From assembly GCA_035995425.1 (NCBI GenBank), contig DASYKM010000013.1, positions 1 to 64,000 on the forward strand: a stretch of 64,000 bases of DNA. The letters run 5' to 3'. Below, piece by piece: positions 33,254 to 41,832 of this stretch. Source of the DNA: CADEED01 sp035995425 (GTDB lineage: Bacteria; Pseudomonadota; Gammaproteobacteria; Steroidobacterales; Steroidobacteraceae). The position numbers and the translations under genes are program-made. Every line of letters starts with the position of its first letter. Within the stretch, counting starts at the first letter, position 1. The notes below the pieces were generated by a model, which made no database searches, was not told where the DNA came from, and was given only the letters and a program-made list of their open reading frames with translations.

Positions 33254-33607
33254 GTGAACGCGGCTCCTCCCGCACGCGGCTTGCGCAGCGGCGCGCTGCT
33301 GGTGAGCGGCACCATCAACCTCGCGGGCGCACTGCTCATAATCCTGGTCATGCCGGCGCAGTCGACCGATGAACGCGTGGCCGCCGCCTGGGCACTGGTG
33401 CAGTTTCTCTCGGGCGTGTGGGCCGGCGTGCTCGGCGCCAACTCGCCGTTTCTTCATGGACTGGTCGCGGGGCTGCCGGCGCTGGTTCTCGGGCTGGCTC
33501 TCCCGAGTCCGTTGCCGGCGCAATTCGTGATCGTAGCCTGGTTCCTGGCGCCGTCGGCGGCGCTGATCGCCGCGGCGCTGATGCGCTTCATGCGACGCCG
33601 CGGGTGA
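33254..33607 (+). CDS. Small integral membrane protein, unknown function
   Basis: About 117 residues with four predicted membrane helices, including SGALLVSGTINLAGALLIILV, GVLGANSPFLHGLVAGLPA and FVIVAWFLAPSAALIAAAL, and a basic C-terminus MRRRG. GTG at 33254 is used; a TTG at 33239 is also in frame. A TTGACA lies at 33219 but no good -10 follows. The last codons and stop are inside the left arm of the 45-bp inverted repeat. Family not recognised. Confidence 0.65.
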   Translation: MNAAPPARGLRSGALLVSGTINLAGALLIILVMPAQSTDERVAAAWALVQFLSGVWAGVLGANSPFLHGLVAGLPALVLGLALPSPLPAQFVIVAWFLAPSAALIAAALMRFMRRRG

Positions 33608-33707
33608 AAAAGGGGACATTCCGGTTTTTCTAGCTAGAGAAGTCGCATCCTCGAGTGCGTTCTCTCTAGCTAGAAAAACCGGAATGTCCCCTTTTTCACC
33701 CGCGGCG
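33596..33707. repeat. Perfect 45-bp inverted repeat between convergent genes
   Basis: Arms 33596-33640 and 33663-33707 are exact reverse complements for all 45 bases, around a 22-base centre. The left arm contains the end and TGA of the membrane-protein gene, the right arm the end and TGA of ppa, so both proteins terminate in Arg-Arg-Arg-Gly encoded by the repeat. It includes GGGGACATTCCGG, a run of Ts and CTAGCTAG. In RNA from either side the hairpin would contain a U-rich stretch, so it may act as a bidirectional terminator. Confidence 0.93.
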
Positions 33708-34328
33708 CCGGTCCTCGCCTGGTTCGCCGAATTTTTCCTGGTAGTCGGCGCTCGATGCTTCGATGACCGCCTTGGCGTGCTCGAACCCGTACTTGCCGGT
33801 GATGCTCATCTTGTTAGGCTGGCCCGGCACCATCTTGTAGGTGCTGAAGTAATGTTCGAGCCGCTCGACCAGCACCGGCGGCAATTCCGTGAGCTCCTGG
33901 ACGGCGTCCCAGACATAGTCTCCTTCGAGCACGCCGATGATCTTGTCGTCCGCCTCGCCGCGATCGATGAGCTTCAGCCCGCCGATCACGCGCGCGCGCA
34001 ACAATACTTCGGACCGCTCGATGGGCCGCTCGCTGACCACGCAGATGTCCAGGGGATCGCCGTCGCCGCGTTCACAGCCGGGCGCCAGCTTGGCGATGCG
34101 CGGGCCGCAATAGGTCTTCGGAATGAATCCGTAGAGCGCCGGCGGATGCGACGAGGTGCGCTGCGGACGATCGACGCGCAAGTACCCGGACGCCTTGTCG
34201 ATCTCGTACTTGATCACATCGAATGGGGTGATTTCGATGTAGGCGTTGACGATGCGCGGTGAATCTTCGCCGAGGTCGAGACCATGCCAGGGATGCGGCC
34301 GCCAGCGCGAAAAGTTGTGTTCTGTCAT
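33696..34328 (-). CDS. ppa: Inorganic pyrophosphatase (family I)
   Basis: Hydrolyses pyrophosphate to drive biosynthesis. The 210-residue enzyme has the metal-binding signature GDGDPLDICVV (88-98), the entry strand IKYEIDKASGYLRVDR and YGFIPKTYCG. These place it in family I, in a slightly long variant. Active-site aspartates are conserved. The final residues RRRG are encoded within the inverted repeat shared with the convergent gene. Confidence 0.93.
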   Translation of the reverse strand: MTEHNFSRWRPHPWHGLDLGEDSPRIVNAYIEITPFDVIKYEIDKASGYLRVDRPQRTSSHPPALYGFIPKTYCGPRIAKLAPGCERGDGDPLDICVVSERPIERSEVLLRARVIGGLKLIDRGEADDKIIGVLEGDYVWDAVQELTELPPVLVERLEHYFSTYKMVPGQPNKMSITGKYGFEHAKAVIEASSADYQEKFGEPGEDRRRG

Positions 34329-34407
34329 GGGCGCGAACTCTACGGGAGCGCAGTCCCTCTGACCATGCGGAATGGCCAGACTGGCTGCCGGCGCTTATCC
34401 TCCCGGC

Positions 34408-35490
34408 ATGACTTCGCAAACGAAGGGGGCGGCCATCACCGGCTGGGGCAAATGCCTGCCTCCGGCGGTCCTCACCAACGCCGACATCGCGACCTTCCTC
34501 GACACCAACGACGACTGGATTTTCAGCCGCACCGGCATTCGCGAACGCCGCGTGTCGCATGTCTCTCTCGGGGAGATGAGTTACGTTGCCGCGGCACGCG
34601 CGCTGGCATGCGCGGGCGTCGAAGGCTCCACCATCGAGCTCATCGTGTTCGGCACCACCAGCTACGACGACCAGGTGCCGAACATGGCGTCCGGCATCCA
34701 GAAGCGCATTGGCGCCGATGGTTGCGCGGCCATGGACGTGAACACCGCCTGCACCAGCTTCCTGTATTCGCTGTCGACCGCCACGGCGCTGATCAAGACG
34801 GGCGTGGTGAAGAACGCGCTGGTGATCGGCTCGGAACTGATCTCGCCGTTCATGGACTGGAACGATCGCAACGTCGCGGTGTTGTTCGGAGATGGAGCCG
34901 CCGCAGTCGTGCTGCAGGCCACCGACCGCGAGGAAGGGTTGTTAGCGGAGCGGCTCGGTTGTTACGGCGAGGCGCGGGAGATCCTGCGCGTGCACGGCAT
35001 GGGCGGCGCCTACGCGCACCAGAACCGGATACTCGGCAAGACCGAGTGGCAGTTCGAAGGCCAGGAGATCTTCAAGAAGGCAGTACACGGAATGGCGACC
35101 GCGTGCGCGGCGGCGCTGGCCAAGATCGGCAAGGGTGCCGACGACGTCGACCTCGTGATCCCGCACCAGGCGAATCTGCGCATCATCGAGTCGGTCGCGA
35201 AAAAAACCGGTGTGCCGATGGAGAAGGTGTTCGTCAACGTGCATCGCTACGGCAACATGTCCGCGGCGACGATTCCCGTGGCTCTGTGCGAAGCGCTGGA
35301 GGAGAACCGCGTGAAGCCTGGTGCGCTGCTGCTCATGCCGTCGTTCGGCGGCGGACTCACGTTCACCGGCCACGTGGTGCGCTGGGGCGAGCGCGCCACG
35401 CCGCGCGGCACGACCGACATCGACCTTCCGCCCAACAACCAGACCGCGCTCGACATCGTCGAACGCTATCGCAGGATCTCCGCGACATGA
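34408..35490 (+). CDS. 3-oxoacyl-ACP synthase III (FabH-like)
   Basis: A 360-residue thiolase-fold condensing enzyme. The triad is Cys115 in NTACTSF, His253 in IPHQANLRI and Asn283 in RYGNMSAAT, as in FabH. It is longer than housekeeping FabH (about 317) with extra C-terminal residues after VVRWGERATP. It may start fatty-acid synthesis or make a special acyl product; no other fatty-acid gene is nearby. ATG at 34408 fits family start sequences. Its stop overlaps the next gene (ATGA). Confidence 0.87.
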   Translation: MTSQTKGAAITGWGKCLPPAVLTNADIATFLDTNDDWIFSRTGIRERRVSHVSLGEMSYVAAARALACAGVEGSTIELIVFGTTSYDDQVPNMASGIQKRIGADGCAAMDVNTACTSFLYSLSTATALIKTGVVKNALVIGSELISPFMDWNDRNVAVLFGDGAAAVVLQATDREEGLLAERLGCYGEAREILRVHGMGGAYAHQNRILGKTEWQFEGQEIFKKAVHGMATACAAALAKIGKGADDVDLVIPHQANLRIIESVAKKTGVPMEKVFVNVHRYGNMSAATIPVALCEALEENRVKPGALLLMPSFGGGLTFTGHVVRWGERATPRGTTDIDLPPNNQTALDIVERYRRISAT

Positions 35491-36380
35491 AACACCTGAC
35501 TTTGGCGGCACTCGCGAGCTTGCTGGTGCTCTGCATTCCGGCGATGGCGGCGCGGAAGAACGCGCAATTACAGCAGCTCGATGAACAATATCGGCAGATT
35601 TTCGACTTGCGTAATACCTTGCTCCGGAGCAACGACCTGCAAGATCTGCGCGGCCGTCATCCGGTGGATGATGTCGAAAGCTGGGTGGTCTCCAAGTCGA
35701 CCGCGCAACAAGTGAGCGCGCTGCGCAAGCAGGCGAAGTCTCGCGATCCCGCGGTGTCGGAACCGGCGTTGGCGGCGCTCAAGCCGCTGCTCGATGAAAA
35801 TCTGTGGCGTGCGCAATTGTTGAGCGACTACTGGTTCAGGAGTGCGCCGGCGCCTTTCTGGCGGAGAAACTGGCAGGCATTCGCCGACAAGAACCAGGTG
35901 CTGCCAGAGGCGCTCGATCCAAGGATCGTGGAAATCGAGGCGCGTCTCATCGCTCAACTCGACTCTGGCGATTTCCATCAGGCTGTGGCGCACACCGTGC
36001 CCGAGCTCAATACGGCATTCCGCTCGATGCTCGCCGATATCCGCGGTTCGCTGGCGAAGCAAAAGAACGCCGCGTTTCTCACCTTCGTCCCGCACAAGCG
36101 GCCGTGCATGACCGCGGCCGAGCGCGCCCAGGCGCCGAGCGATTTCTATCCTGCCGGTGCGCGGCGACGCGGTGAGGAAGGCACGGTGATCCTGCGCACG
36201 CAGGTGGGTCCCACGGGCTGCGCGAACGCCACCGCCATAGTCGTCTCGACCGGCTCCGCCGAGCTCGATCAAGCCGGATTGCTGACGGCCGAATACACGC
36301 GATTCCGGGCCGGTTCGGATCACGGCAAGCCGATCTCCTCCGAGATCACCTACGCGGTGAAATTCGTCATCAAGGAATGA
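35487..36380 (+). CDS. TonB-like C-terminal domain protein, secreted (paralogue A)
   Basis: A 297-residue exported protein with a cleaved signal (LTLAALASLLVLCIPAMA), a helical middle region with the conserved SAPAPFWRRNWQAF, and a C-terminal TonB-like domain GEEGTVILRTQVGPTGC continuing to YAVKFVIKE. There is no N-terminal anchor or Pro-rich spanner, so it cannot be a classical energy transducer. A close paralogue lies at 37555 (same PAPxWRxxWQAF and GEEG motifs). Start overlaps the FabH-like stop. Function unknown. Confidence 0.75.
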   Translation: MKHLTLAALASLLVLCIPAMAARKNAQLQQLDEQYRQIFDLRNTLLRSNDLQDLRGRHPVDDVESWVVSKSTAQQVSALRKQAKSRDPAVSEPALAALKPLLDENLWRAQLLSDYWFRSAPAPFWRRNWQAFADKNQVLPEALDPRIVEIEARLIAQLDSGDFHQAVAHTVPELNTAFRSMLADIRGSLAKQKNAAFLTFVPHKRPCMTAAERAQAPSDFYPAGARRRGEEGTVILRTQVGPTGCANATAIVVSTGSAELDQAGLLTAEYTRFRAGSDHGKPISSEITYAVKFVIKE

Positions 36381-36402
36381 CGCCCGGACGCGCCCTGCCC
36401 TC

Positions 36403-37368
36403 ATGACGCAATCCACGACGACGACATTGGATCAACGGCGTTTCCGGCGCAGCCCGCCATTGCTGTTTCCGCTCGTGATCAGCCTGCTGTTCGCGGGCTT
36501 CACGATCATGCTGTTGCTGGCCGGCGAAGCGTCGCTGATCGCTTTGATCATGATCATCGGTCTGCCGATCATGGTGCTCGCATGGACAGGCGCGCTCAGG
36601 GAGCGTGGCTTGTTCATCGAGGTGTCTGCCGAAGGCGTTAGCATCGAAGGACAGTACGTCCGGTGGCGCGATGTTGCGAATGTGCGGCTGACGCACGAGC
36701 GCAACGCATCGAGCCCGTATCTGACGCTGCAACTGGCCCAGCCTCTTCCCGCCGCAAGCTGGGCCGGGCGCGTCAACGCGTTCCTGTCGCGCGGAAAATC
36801 GAATCGCGAGATTTCTGTTTCGTTGCGCTACGCGGACGCGCCGGCCAAGGTCATCCACGATCTGGTTCGCGAGCTGTGGCAGCGAGTCGTGGGCGATGAG
36901 ATTTCTCTTGCTGCCTGGGGAAAAGAGGTCGCGCAATACGAACGCGAGCTCTCCAGGTTCAGCGATCTGCCCGCCGAAGAAAAACGGCGGATCTTCGTCG
37001 GTGTGGCGCTCCCGTTCCTGATTCTCGGCGCGTGCGCGTACGGCATTTTCGCGGACTTCCTCGTCTCACCGTCTTGGGCGCGCCTCAGTGGATGGGTGGC
37101 CGCCGCGTGCACGGCGTTCGGCCTGTTCGTGGTGCTGAGGAAGCGGGGTTTTGCGAGCATCCGCAATAACAGCAGCACGACCGCCCATCTGCTTGCCTTT
37201 GCTTTTGCATTCCTGCTGCTCACCGGGTGTTGCTGGATCGTGGTGGGCCGTTCGCTGCCGGACCTCGGCACCCGCCTGCTTGGCCGTGTCCAGCAGTCGA
37301 CGCCCAACCTGCGCGTCGTGATCGACGACAACGCCAGGAAGTGCACGCGACGCGTGACGGGTGGGTAG
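36403..37368 (+). CDS. Membrane protein of unknown function with early amber stop
   Basis: A 321-residue protein with two N-terminal helices (LLFPLVISLLFAGFTIMLLL, IALIMIIGLPIMVLAW), a PH-like cytosolic region (SAEGVSIEGQYVRWRDVANVRL), then further helices (FLILGACAYGIFADF, AAACTAFGLFVVL, LLAFAFAFLLLTGC). The frame ends in TAG at 37366, but the same frame continues for 50 further sense codons with coding character to TGA at 37519, which suggests a nonsense mutation removing the C-terminus. It sits between the two TonB-like paralogues. Function unknown. Confidence 0.65.
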   Translation: MTQSTTTTLDQRRFRRSPPLLFPLVISLLFAGFTIMLLLAGEASLIALIMIIGLPIMVLAWTGALRERGLFIEVSAEGVSIEGQYVRWRDVANVRLTHERNASSPYLTLQLAQPLPAASWAGRVNAFLSRGKSNREISVSLRYADAPAKVIHDLVRELWQRVVGDEISLAAWGKEVAQYERELSRFSDLPAEEKRRIFVGVALPFLILGACAYGIFADFLVSPSWARLSGWVAAACTAFGLFVVLRKRGFASIRNNSSTTAHLLAFAFAFLLLTGCCWIVVGRSLPDLGTRLLGRVQQSTPNLRVVIDDNARKCTRRVTGG

Positions 37369-37521
37369 TTCGGCGACCGCTTTCCGGGCGCCTACTGTCC
37401 GCCCGACGCGGAATTCGCGCGGTTGCCGGAGTCCGGGCTCATGCGGGTGACCACGCGCGAATCCTGGTTTGGCACGCACATCGTGCGCATTGAACCGGTC
37501 GTCTCCGAATTTCATCGCTGA
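37369..37521 (+). other. In-frame continuation of the preceding gene after an amber codon
   Basis: After the TAG at 37366-37368 the same frame reads 50 codons (FGDRFPGAYCPPDAEF near the start, FGTHIVRIEPVVSEFHR at the end) and stops with TGA at 37519-37521. There is no new start codon with a ribosome site at its beginning. A balanced, cysteine- and proline-containing sequence with no further stop looks like the lost C-terminal domain of the membrane protein. Readthrough or sequencing error are alternatives. Confidence 0.5.
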
Positions 37522-37554
37522 CAAGCAAAGACGCGTAAAAGCTATCCTGCGCGC

Positions 37555-38484
37555 ATGACTCGCCCACTCGTCCTGCTCACCCTGCTGCTCGCGGCCTGCG
37601 CGCCCAAAGGCCCGAGCGTCGAGGTTGCCGCCCGGCTCGCGAAATTCGATCCGCAGTACCAGGCCGCGTGGCGCGAGGCACGCAAGCTCGGCGAAAATGC
37701 GCAGCCCGGATACACCGACATGCGCGGCCGAACCATCGCCGACGATCTCGAACAGTGGGTATTCGCCGCGTCGACCGAGGCAAGGATTCGCGTACTGATC
37801 AACCGTGCCGGCAAAGCCGACGGTGATGACGGGCGGGTTCTACTCGACGAAGCGGACCAACTGATTCGCTCGCAGCGAATCCTCGCCACCCAGATCAACG
37901 AATACTGGACGGCGAGCAAGCCGGCGCCCTACTGGCGCGGATACTGGCAGGCATTCTTCGAAGAAAATGAAGTCGTCGCCGAAGGTCCCGACATCCGCCT
38001 CATTGCAGCCGAGAAGCCGGTGGTTGCCGCTCTCGAGCGTGGCGATTTCAGCGAAGCCAGCTTCCACCTGCCGGCGCTCGCCAGTGCCTTTCGCGCTGCA
38101 CTCGCCGATGCGAGCCGGCGCGTCACCGCACTCCGCAAGAAGAAACCCTTGCACTTCCAGCAGCGACGAGCGCCGTGTCTGCCAGGCGCGAAGCCGGCGA
38201 AACGCACGCAGCCGGCGAAAGTATTTCGCGGCGACGATGTCGATAGCATCTATCCATCGCGCGCCAAGAAACGCGGCGAGGAAGGTTCCGTGGTGCTACA
38301 GGTGCGGATTCAGCCCAATGGCTGCGCCACCGCGGCCGCGGTGTCGCTGCACAGTGGCGTCCCGGAGCTCGATGCCGCCGCGTTGCGGTGGTACGAATCG
38401 GCTCAATTCGCGGCGGCGGTCAGGGACGGCGTGCCGTACCTGTCGGATCTGCGATTCAAGATGAAATTCGTGATCAAGAACTGA
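37555..38484 (+). CDS. TonB-like C-terminal domain lipoprotein (paralogue B)
   Basis: A 309-residue lipoprotein with lipobox LLLAAC (Cys15). It is a paralogue of the protein at 35487: it shares KPAPYWRGYWQAF in the middle, a DxRLIAAE-type helix, and the C-terminal KKRGEEGSVVLQVRIQPNGC to RFKMKFVIKN, the TonB-like fold. The two differ in membrane attachment, one soluble and one lipidated. No known partner; ExbB/ExbD are absent from the window. Confidence 0.75.
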   Translation: MTRPLVLLTLLLAACAPKGPSVEVAARLAKFDPQYQAAWREARKLGENAQPGYTDMRGRTIADDLEQWVFAASTEARIRVLINRAGKADGDDGRVLLDEADQLIRSQRILATQINEYWTASKPAPYWRGYWQAFFEENEVVAEGPDIRLIAAEKPVVAALERGDFSEASFHLPALASAFRAALADASRRVTALRKKKPLHFQQRRAPCLPGAKPAKRTQPAKVFRGDDVDSIYPSRAKKRGEEGSVVLQVRIQPNGCATAAAVSLHSGVPELDAAALRWYESAQFAAAVRDGVPYLSDLRFKMKFVIKN

Positions 38485-38499
38485 GCCGTGAAAATGACA

Positions 38500-38526
38500 A
38501 AGCCCGCGTTTTTGAGGCGCGGGCTT
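38500..38526. terminator. Bidirectional hairpin between the TonB-like gene and bTHX gene
   Basis: AAGCCCGCG (38500-38508) pairs with CGCGGGCTT (38518-38526) around a loop with TTTTT. On the minus strand the stem is followed by TTGTCATTTT, so it probably ends the leftward 68-residue/bTHX transcript as well as the rightward one. Confidence 0.65.
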
Positions 38527-38553
38527 CGTGGACCTGTGCAATTTCGTCTGGCT

Positions 38554-38676
38554 CTAAGCTTTCTTCTTGGCCTTTACGGCACTTGCTTTCTTCTTCGCTG
38601 GATCTTTCGGGCGGGACTTTCCAAACGAGCCCGCATACAACTTGCCGCGCTTGGTGCGGCGATCACCCTTACCCAT
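38554..38676 (-). CDS. 30S ribosomal protein bTHX (Thx) family, 40 residues
   Basis: A 40-residue, very basic protein: MGKGDRRTKRGKLYAGSFGK and then a Lys/Ala-rich tail PAKKKASAVKAKKKA. The opening MGKGD-x-x-TKRGKL is characteristic of the bTHX proteins that sit at the top of the 30S head. It is often missed because of its size. Its ATG overlaps the last 8 bases of the upstream 68-residue gene, implying coupled translation. A terminator follows the stop. Confidence 0.85.
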   Translation of the reverse strand: MGKGDRRTKRGKLYAGSFGKSRPKDPAKKKASAVKAKKKA

Positions 38677-38875
38677 TCGCCTCTTCCTTGTTCTGCGCAA
38701 TCCACAGCAGCGCGGCTTCGATGTCCGACAGCTGCGCGGCGGTCATGCCCGGAATGCGGCCACCGCCGGCTTCCTGTTTGACGCGCGCAAGCTCGGTCGA
38801 CGACACCGTGCTGACCCAGGTGAGCCCGCGGCGCACTTTGGATGTGAATTTCTGGGACTTCTCTTCTTCGGCCAT
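38669..38875 (-). CDS. Small acidic-start protein, unknown (68 residues)
   Basis: A 68-residue cytoplasmic protein: polar, charged N-terminus (MAEEEKSQKFTSKVRRG), a middle LTWVSTVSSTELARVKQEAG, and a C-terminal helix TAAQLSDIEAALLWIAQNKEE. No family recognised. It overlaps bTHX by 8 bases and is transcribed with it, so it may be linked to the ribosome, but that is only context. Confidence 0.6.
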   Translation of the reverse strand: MAEEEKSQKFTSKVRRGLTWVSTVSSTELARVKQEAGGGRIPGMTAAQLSDIEAALLWIAQNKEEANG

Positions 38876-38925
38876 GTCGACTCCTAAATCAACCGGTTCC
38901 TGTAGCGGGCCGAAACATAGCGCGG

Positions 38926-39981
38926 CTAACGATATCTGGCTAGAACTTTCGCTAAGGCCGCCGACCCCGGCGACAGCACTTTATGGGGAATCTGGTTGAG
39001 CGGAATAGCCGGTGTCTCATTGACATCGTGGAAGTCCTTGCCATCCGCATCCACGTAGAGCAACCCCGTCAAAAATTCACCTTTTTTCAACCTTTCCGAG
39101 ATCGCGGAAGTCGCCGCGGCGCGATCGGTCGGATCATAAGTCGCATCGAGTTTTCGCAGCAGGATCCGGCTGCCGTCGTGCAGCACCACGGGCAATGCAT
39201 CGCCCGCCGCGTATTCGGCCGAGATCTCGCGCTGGAAGGGAATGAAGTCGGCATGCACGGCGGCGTCATAGTGCTCGCGAGTGTATTGATAGCTCTTCGT
39301 GGATCCTTCGTGATCGTTGAAGGTGACACAGGGCGACAGCACGTCGATCAATGCAAAACCCTTGTGCCGCAGCGCAGCCTGGATCAGCGGTACCAGTTGT
39401 TGTTTGTCGCCGGAGAAGCTGCGCGCCACGAACGTGGCTCCCAGCGTCAGCGCCAGCAACACCGGATCGATCGGTGGCTGCTGGTTCACTTCCCCCTTCT
39501 TGGCCTTGCTGCCCACGTCCGCCGACGCCGAGAACTGCCCCTTGGTGAGGCCGTACACACCATTGTTCTCGATGATGTACGCCATGTTCAGGTTGCGGCG
39601 GATCGCATGGCAGAACTGCCCGAGCCCGATCGACAGCGTGTCGCCGTCGCCCGAGACGCCGATGTAGGTGAGATCGCGGTTGGCGGCGTTGGCGCCCATG
39701 GCGATGGATGGCATGCGGCCATGCACGGAGTTGAATCCATGCCCGCCACTCACGAAATAGGCCGTGGTCTTGGACGAGCAGCCAATGCCCGACAACTTGA
39801 CCATGTTCTGCGGTTCGATATCGAGTCCCCAGGACGCTTCGATGATCGCCGCGGTGATCGAATCGTGGCCGCAGCCGGCGCAGAGCGTCGACAACCCGCC
39901 TTCGTAGTCGCGCCGCGTGAGTCCGAGGGAATTCTTCGGCAGCGACGGGTGGCGGACTTTGGGCTTGGGCAGGAAAGTCAT
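38926..39981 (-). CDS. korB: 2-oxoacid:ferredoxin oxidoreductase beta subunit (KorB-like)
   Basis: A 351-residue thiamine-diphosphate subunit. LCAGCGHDSITAA begins the domain and the TPP motif is SGDGDTLSIGLGQF through AIRRNLNM, ending with ENNGVYGLTKGQ. The pattern matches 2-oxoglutarate:ferredoxin oxidoreductase beta (KorB), which lacks its own ferredoxin domain. It works with KorA in oxidative decarboxylation of a 2-oxoacid (2-oxoglutarate most likely) to acyl-CoA with reduced ferredoxin. Start overlaps the korA stop (ATGA). Confidence 0.88.
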   Translation of the reverse strand: MTFLPKPKVRHPSLPKNSLGLTRRDYEGGLSTLCAGCGHDSITAAIIEASWGLDIEPQNMVKLSGIGCSSKTTAYFVSGGHGFNSVHGRMPSIAMGANAANRDLTYIGVSGDGDTLSIGLGQFCHAIRRNLNMAYIIENNGVYGLTKGQFSASADVGSKAKKGEVNQQPPIDPVLLALTLGATFVARSFSGDKQQLVPLIQAALRHKGFALIDVLSPCVTFNDHEGSTKSYQYTREHYDAAVHADFIPFQREISAEYAAGDALPVVLHDGSRILLRKLDATYDPTDRAAATSAISERLKKGEFLTGLLYVDADGKDFHDVNETPAIPLNQIPHKVLSPGSAALAKVLARYR

Positions 39982-41831
39982 GCGACACCAAAATTGTTGC
40001 CGGGGATTGCCTCGAGCTTGCGGGTCTTGGGTTCGACTTCGGCGAGCACGCCTTTGACGATGAACTCGGACGAGATGGGCAGGCCGCTGTAGTGCAACAG
40101 CGAACGCAGCTTGGCTTTCTCCACCCGCGTCTCGAGCAGCAGCAGCGAGCGCATCTGCGCATCGCGGTTCTGCTCGATCACGAACACCAGCTTCTGCTGC
40201 TCGAGGAATTTTTCCACGTCATCGCCGAACGGGAAGGCGCGCAGGCGCATGTAGTTAGTCTTGATGCCGTGGGCGGCGAGGATGTCGAGCGCCTCGCGCA
40301 CCGCGCCATCCGAGCTGCCGTAGGCGACCAGCCCGATGTCGATGTGCGCGTCCTGCTCGATGACGGGCTTCGGCACCATGCGCTTGGCGGTGGTGAACTT
40401 GCGCGTGAGCCGGTCGAGCACCACCTGGTATTCGGCGGAGTCTTCGGTGTACACGCCGTACTGCGTGTGGCCCGAGCCGCGCGTGAAATATGCGCCCTTG
40501 GGATGCACGCCCGGCAACGTGCGATACGGGATGCCGTCGCCGTCCACGTCGAGATAGCGGTGAAATTTCTCGAGCTTCTCGATCTCGTCTTTCGTGTAGA
40601 CCTTGCCGCGATCGGGGACGTAGTTGTCGTCCCACTTGAGATCGGGGCACATCCAGTCGTTCATGCCGATGTCGAGATCCGACATCACCATGATGGGCGT
40701 CTGCAGCCGCTCGGCGAGATCGAAGGCATCGCGCGCGAAGTAGAAACACTCTTCCGGATCGCGCGGGAACAGGCATACGTGCTTGGTGTCGCCGTGGGAG
40801 GCGTACGCGGCTTCGAGAATGTCGCACTGCTGCGTGCGCGTCGGCATGCCGGTGGACGGCCCCACGCGCTGGATGTCGAACAGCACCGCCGGCACCTCGG
40901 CGTAGTACGCGAGCCCGAGAAATTCATTCATGAGCGACAAGCCGGGTCCGGAGGTCGCCGTGAAAGCGCGCGCGCCGTTCCAGTTGGCGCCCAGCACCAT
41001 GCCGATGGCGGCGAGCTCGTCTTCGGCCTGGATGAAGGCGAAGTTCTTCTTGCCGGTGTCGCGGTCGACACGCAGCTTGTCGGCGAACATCTTGAAGGCG
41101 TCCATGAGAGAGGTGGACGGCGTGATCGGATACCACGCGCCGACCGTCGCGCCGGCGTACACGCAGCCGAGGCCCGCCGCGGTGTTGCCGTCGATGAGGA
41201 CGTGGCCGGCGGTTTTCGAGGCCCCCAGCAGGACCGGCGCCACGTGCATGGGCAGCGGGCATTTGAAGTTCTCGCGCGTGTAGTTGTAGCCGAGCTCGAT
41301 GGCTTTCATGTTCGAATCGACCAGCGCCGGCTTTTTCGCGTACGTCTCGGCGAGCAACTCGCGGATCTTCGCCACGTCCAGGTCCAGCAACGCAGCCAGC
41401 ACGCCCGCGTAGCAGATGTTCTTCATTAGGATGCGGGTGCGCACGCCGTTGAAGTTCTCGTTGCAGAGCTTGGCGAGCGGCACGCCGAGCACGGTGATGT
41501 CGTCGCGGGCCAGCAAGGCGGGCCGGGGCCAGGTGGAGTCGTAGATGAGATAGCCGCCGGAAACCACTTCGCGCACGTCTTTGGTGTAGGTCTCGGCGTT
41601 CATGGCGACCATGAGGTCGATTTTTCCCGAACGCGCCACGTACGAGTCTTTCGTGATGCGGATTTCATACCAGGTGGGCAGTCCCTGGATGTTGGATGGG
41701 AAGTAGTTCTTGCCCATGACCGGGACGCCGCTTCTGAAGATGGACTTCATGAGCAGCGAATTGGCGCTGGCCGATCCGGTACCGTTCACCGTCGCGATCT
41801 TGATCGCGAAGTTATTTACTCTCTCGGGCAT
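39978..41831 (-). CDS. korA: 2-oxoacid:ferredoxin oxidoreductase alpha subunit (gamma-alpha fusion, KorA-like)
   Basis: A 617-residue fusion of the gamma domain (residues about 1-190; NGTGSASANSLLMKSIFRSG) and the alpha domain containing YPITPSTSLMDAF, SGPGLSLMNEFLGLA and HGDTKHVCLFP. This is the two-subunit form seen in bacterial KorAB. It follows the flavoprotein gene by 1 base and overlaps korB by 4, so the three are one operon. 2-oxoglutarate is the likely but unproven substrate. Confidence 0.88.
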   Translation of the reverse strand: MPERVNNFAIKIATVNGTGSASANSLLMKSIFRSGVPVMGKNYFPSNIQGLPTWYEIRITKDSYVARSGKIDLMVAMNAETYTKDVREVVSGGYLIYDSTWPRPALLARDDITVLGVPLAKLCNENFNGVRTRILMKNICYAGVLAALLDLDVAKIRELLAETYAKKPALVDSNMKAIELGYNYTRENFKCPLPMHVAPVLLGASKTAGHVLIDGNTAAGLGCVYAGATVGAWYPITPSTSLMDAFKMFADKLRVDRDTGKKNFAFIQAEDELAAIGMVLGANWNGARAFTATSGPGLSLMNEFLGLAYYAEVPAVLFDIQRVGPSTGMPTRTQQCDILEAAYASHGDTKHVCLFPRDPEECFYFARDAFDLAERLQTPIMVMSDLDIGMNDWMCPDLKWDDNYVPDRGKVYTKDEIEKLEKFHRYLDVDGDGIPYRTLPGVHPKGAYFTRGSGHTQYGVYTEDSAEYQVVLDRLTRKFTTAKRMVPKPVIEQDAHIDIGLVAYGSSDGAVREALDILAAHGIKTNYMRLRAFPFGDDVEKFLEQQKLVFVIEQNRDAQMRSLLLLETRVEKAKLRSLLHYSGLPISSEFIVKGVLAEVEPKTRKLEAIPGNNFGVA

Positions 41832-41832
41832 G

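Noticed and set aside
33219..33254. Promoter TTGACA for the membrane-protein gene
   Set aside because: Good -35 hexamer but no acceptable -10 at 16-18 bases (AAACTG at best).
34284..36380. Apparent 698-residue fusion protein running through the FabH-like gene into the TonB-like gene
   Set aside because: The first two thirds are the wrong frame of the FabH-like gene, with no conserved domain. The true gene begins at 35487 with a signal peptide and an ATGA overlap.
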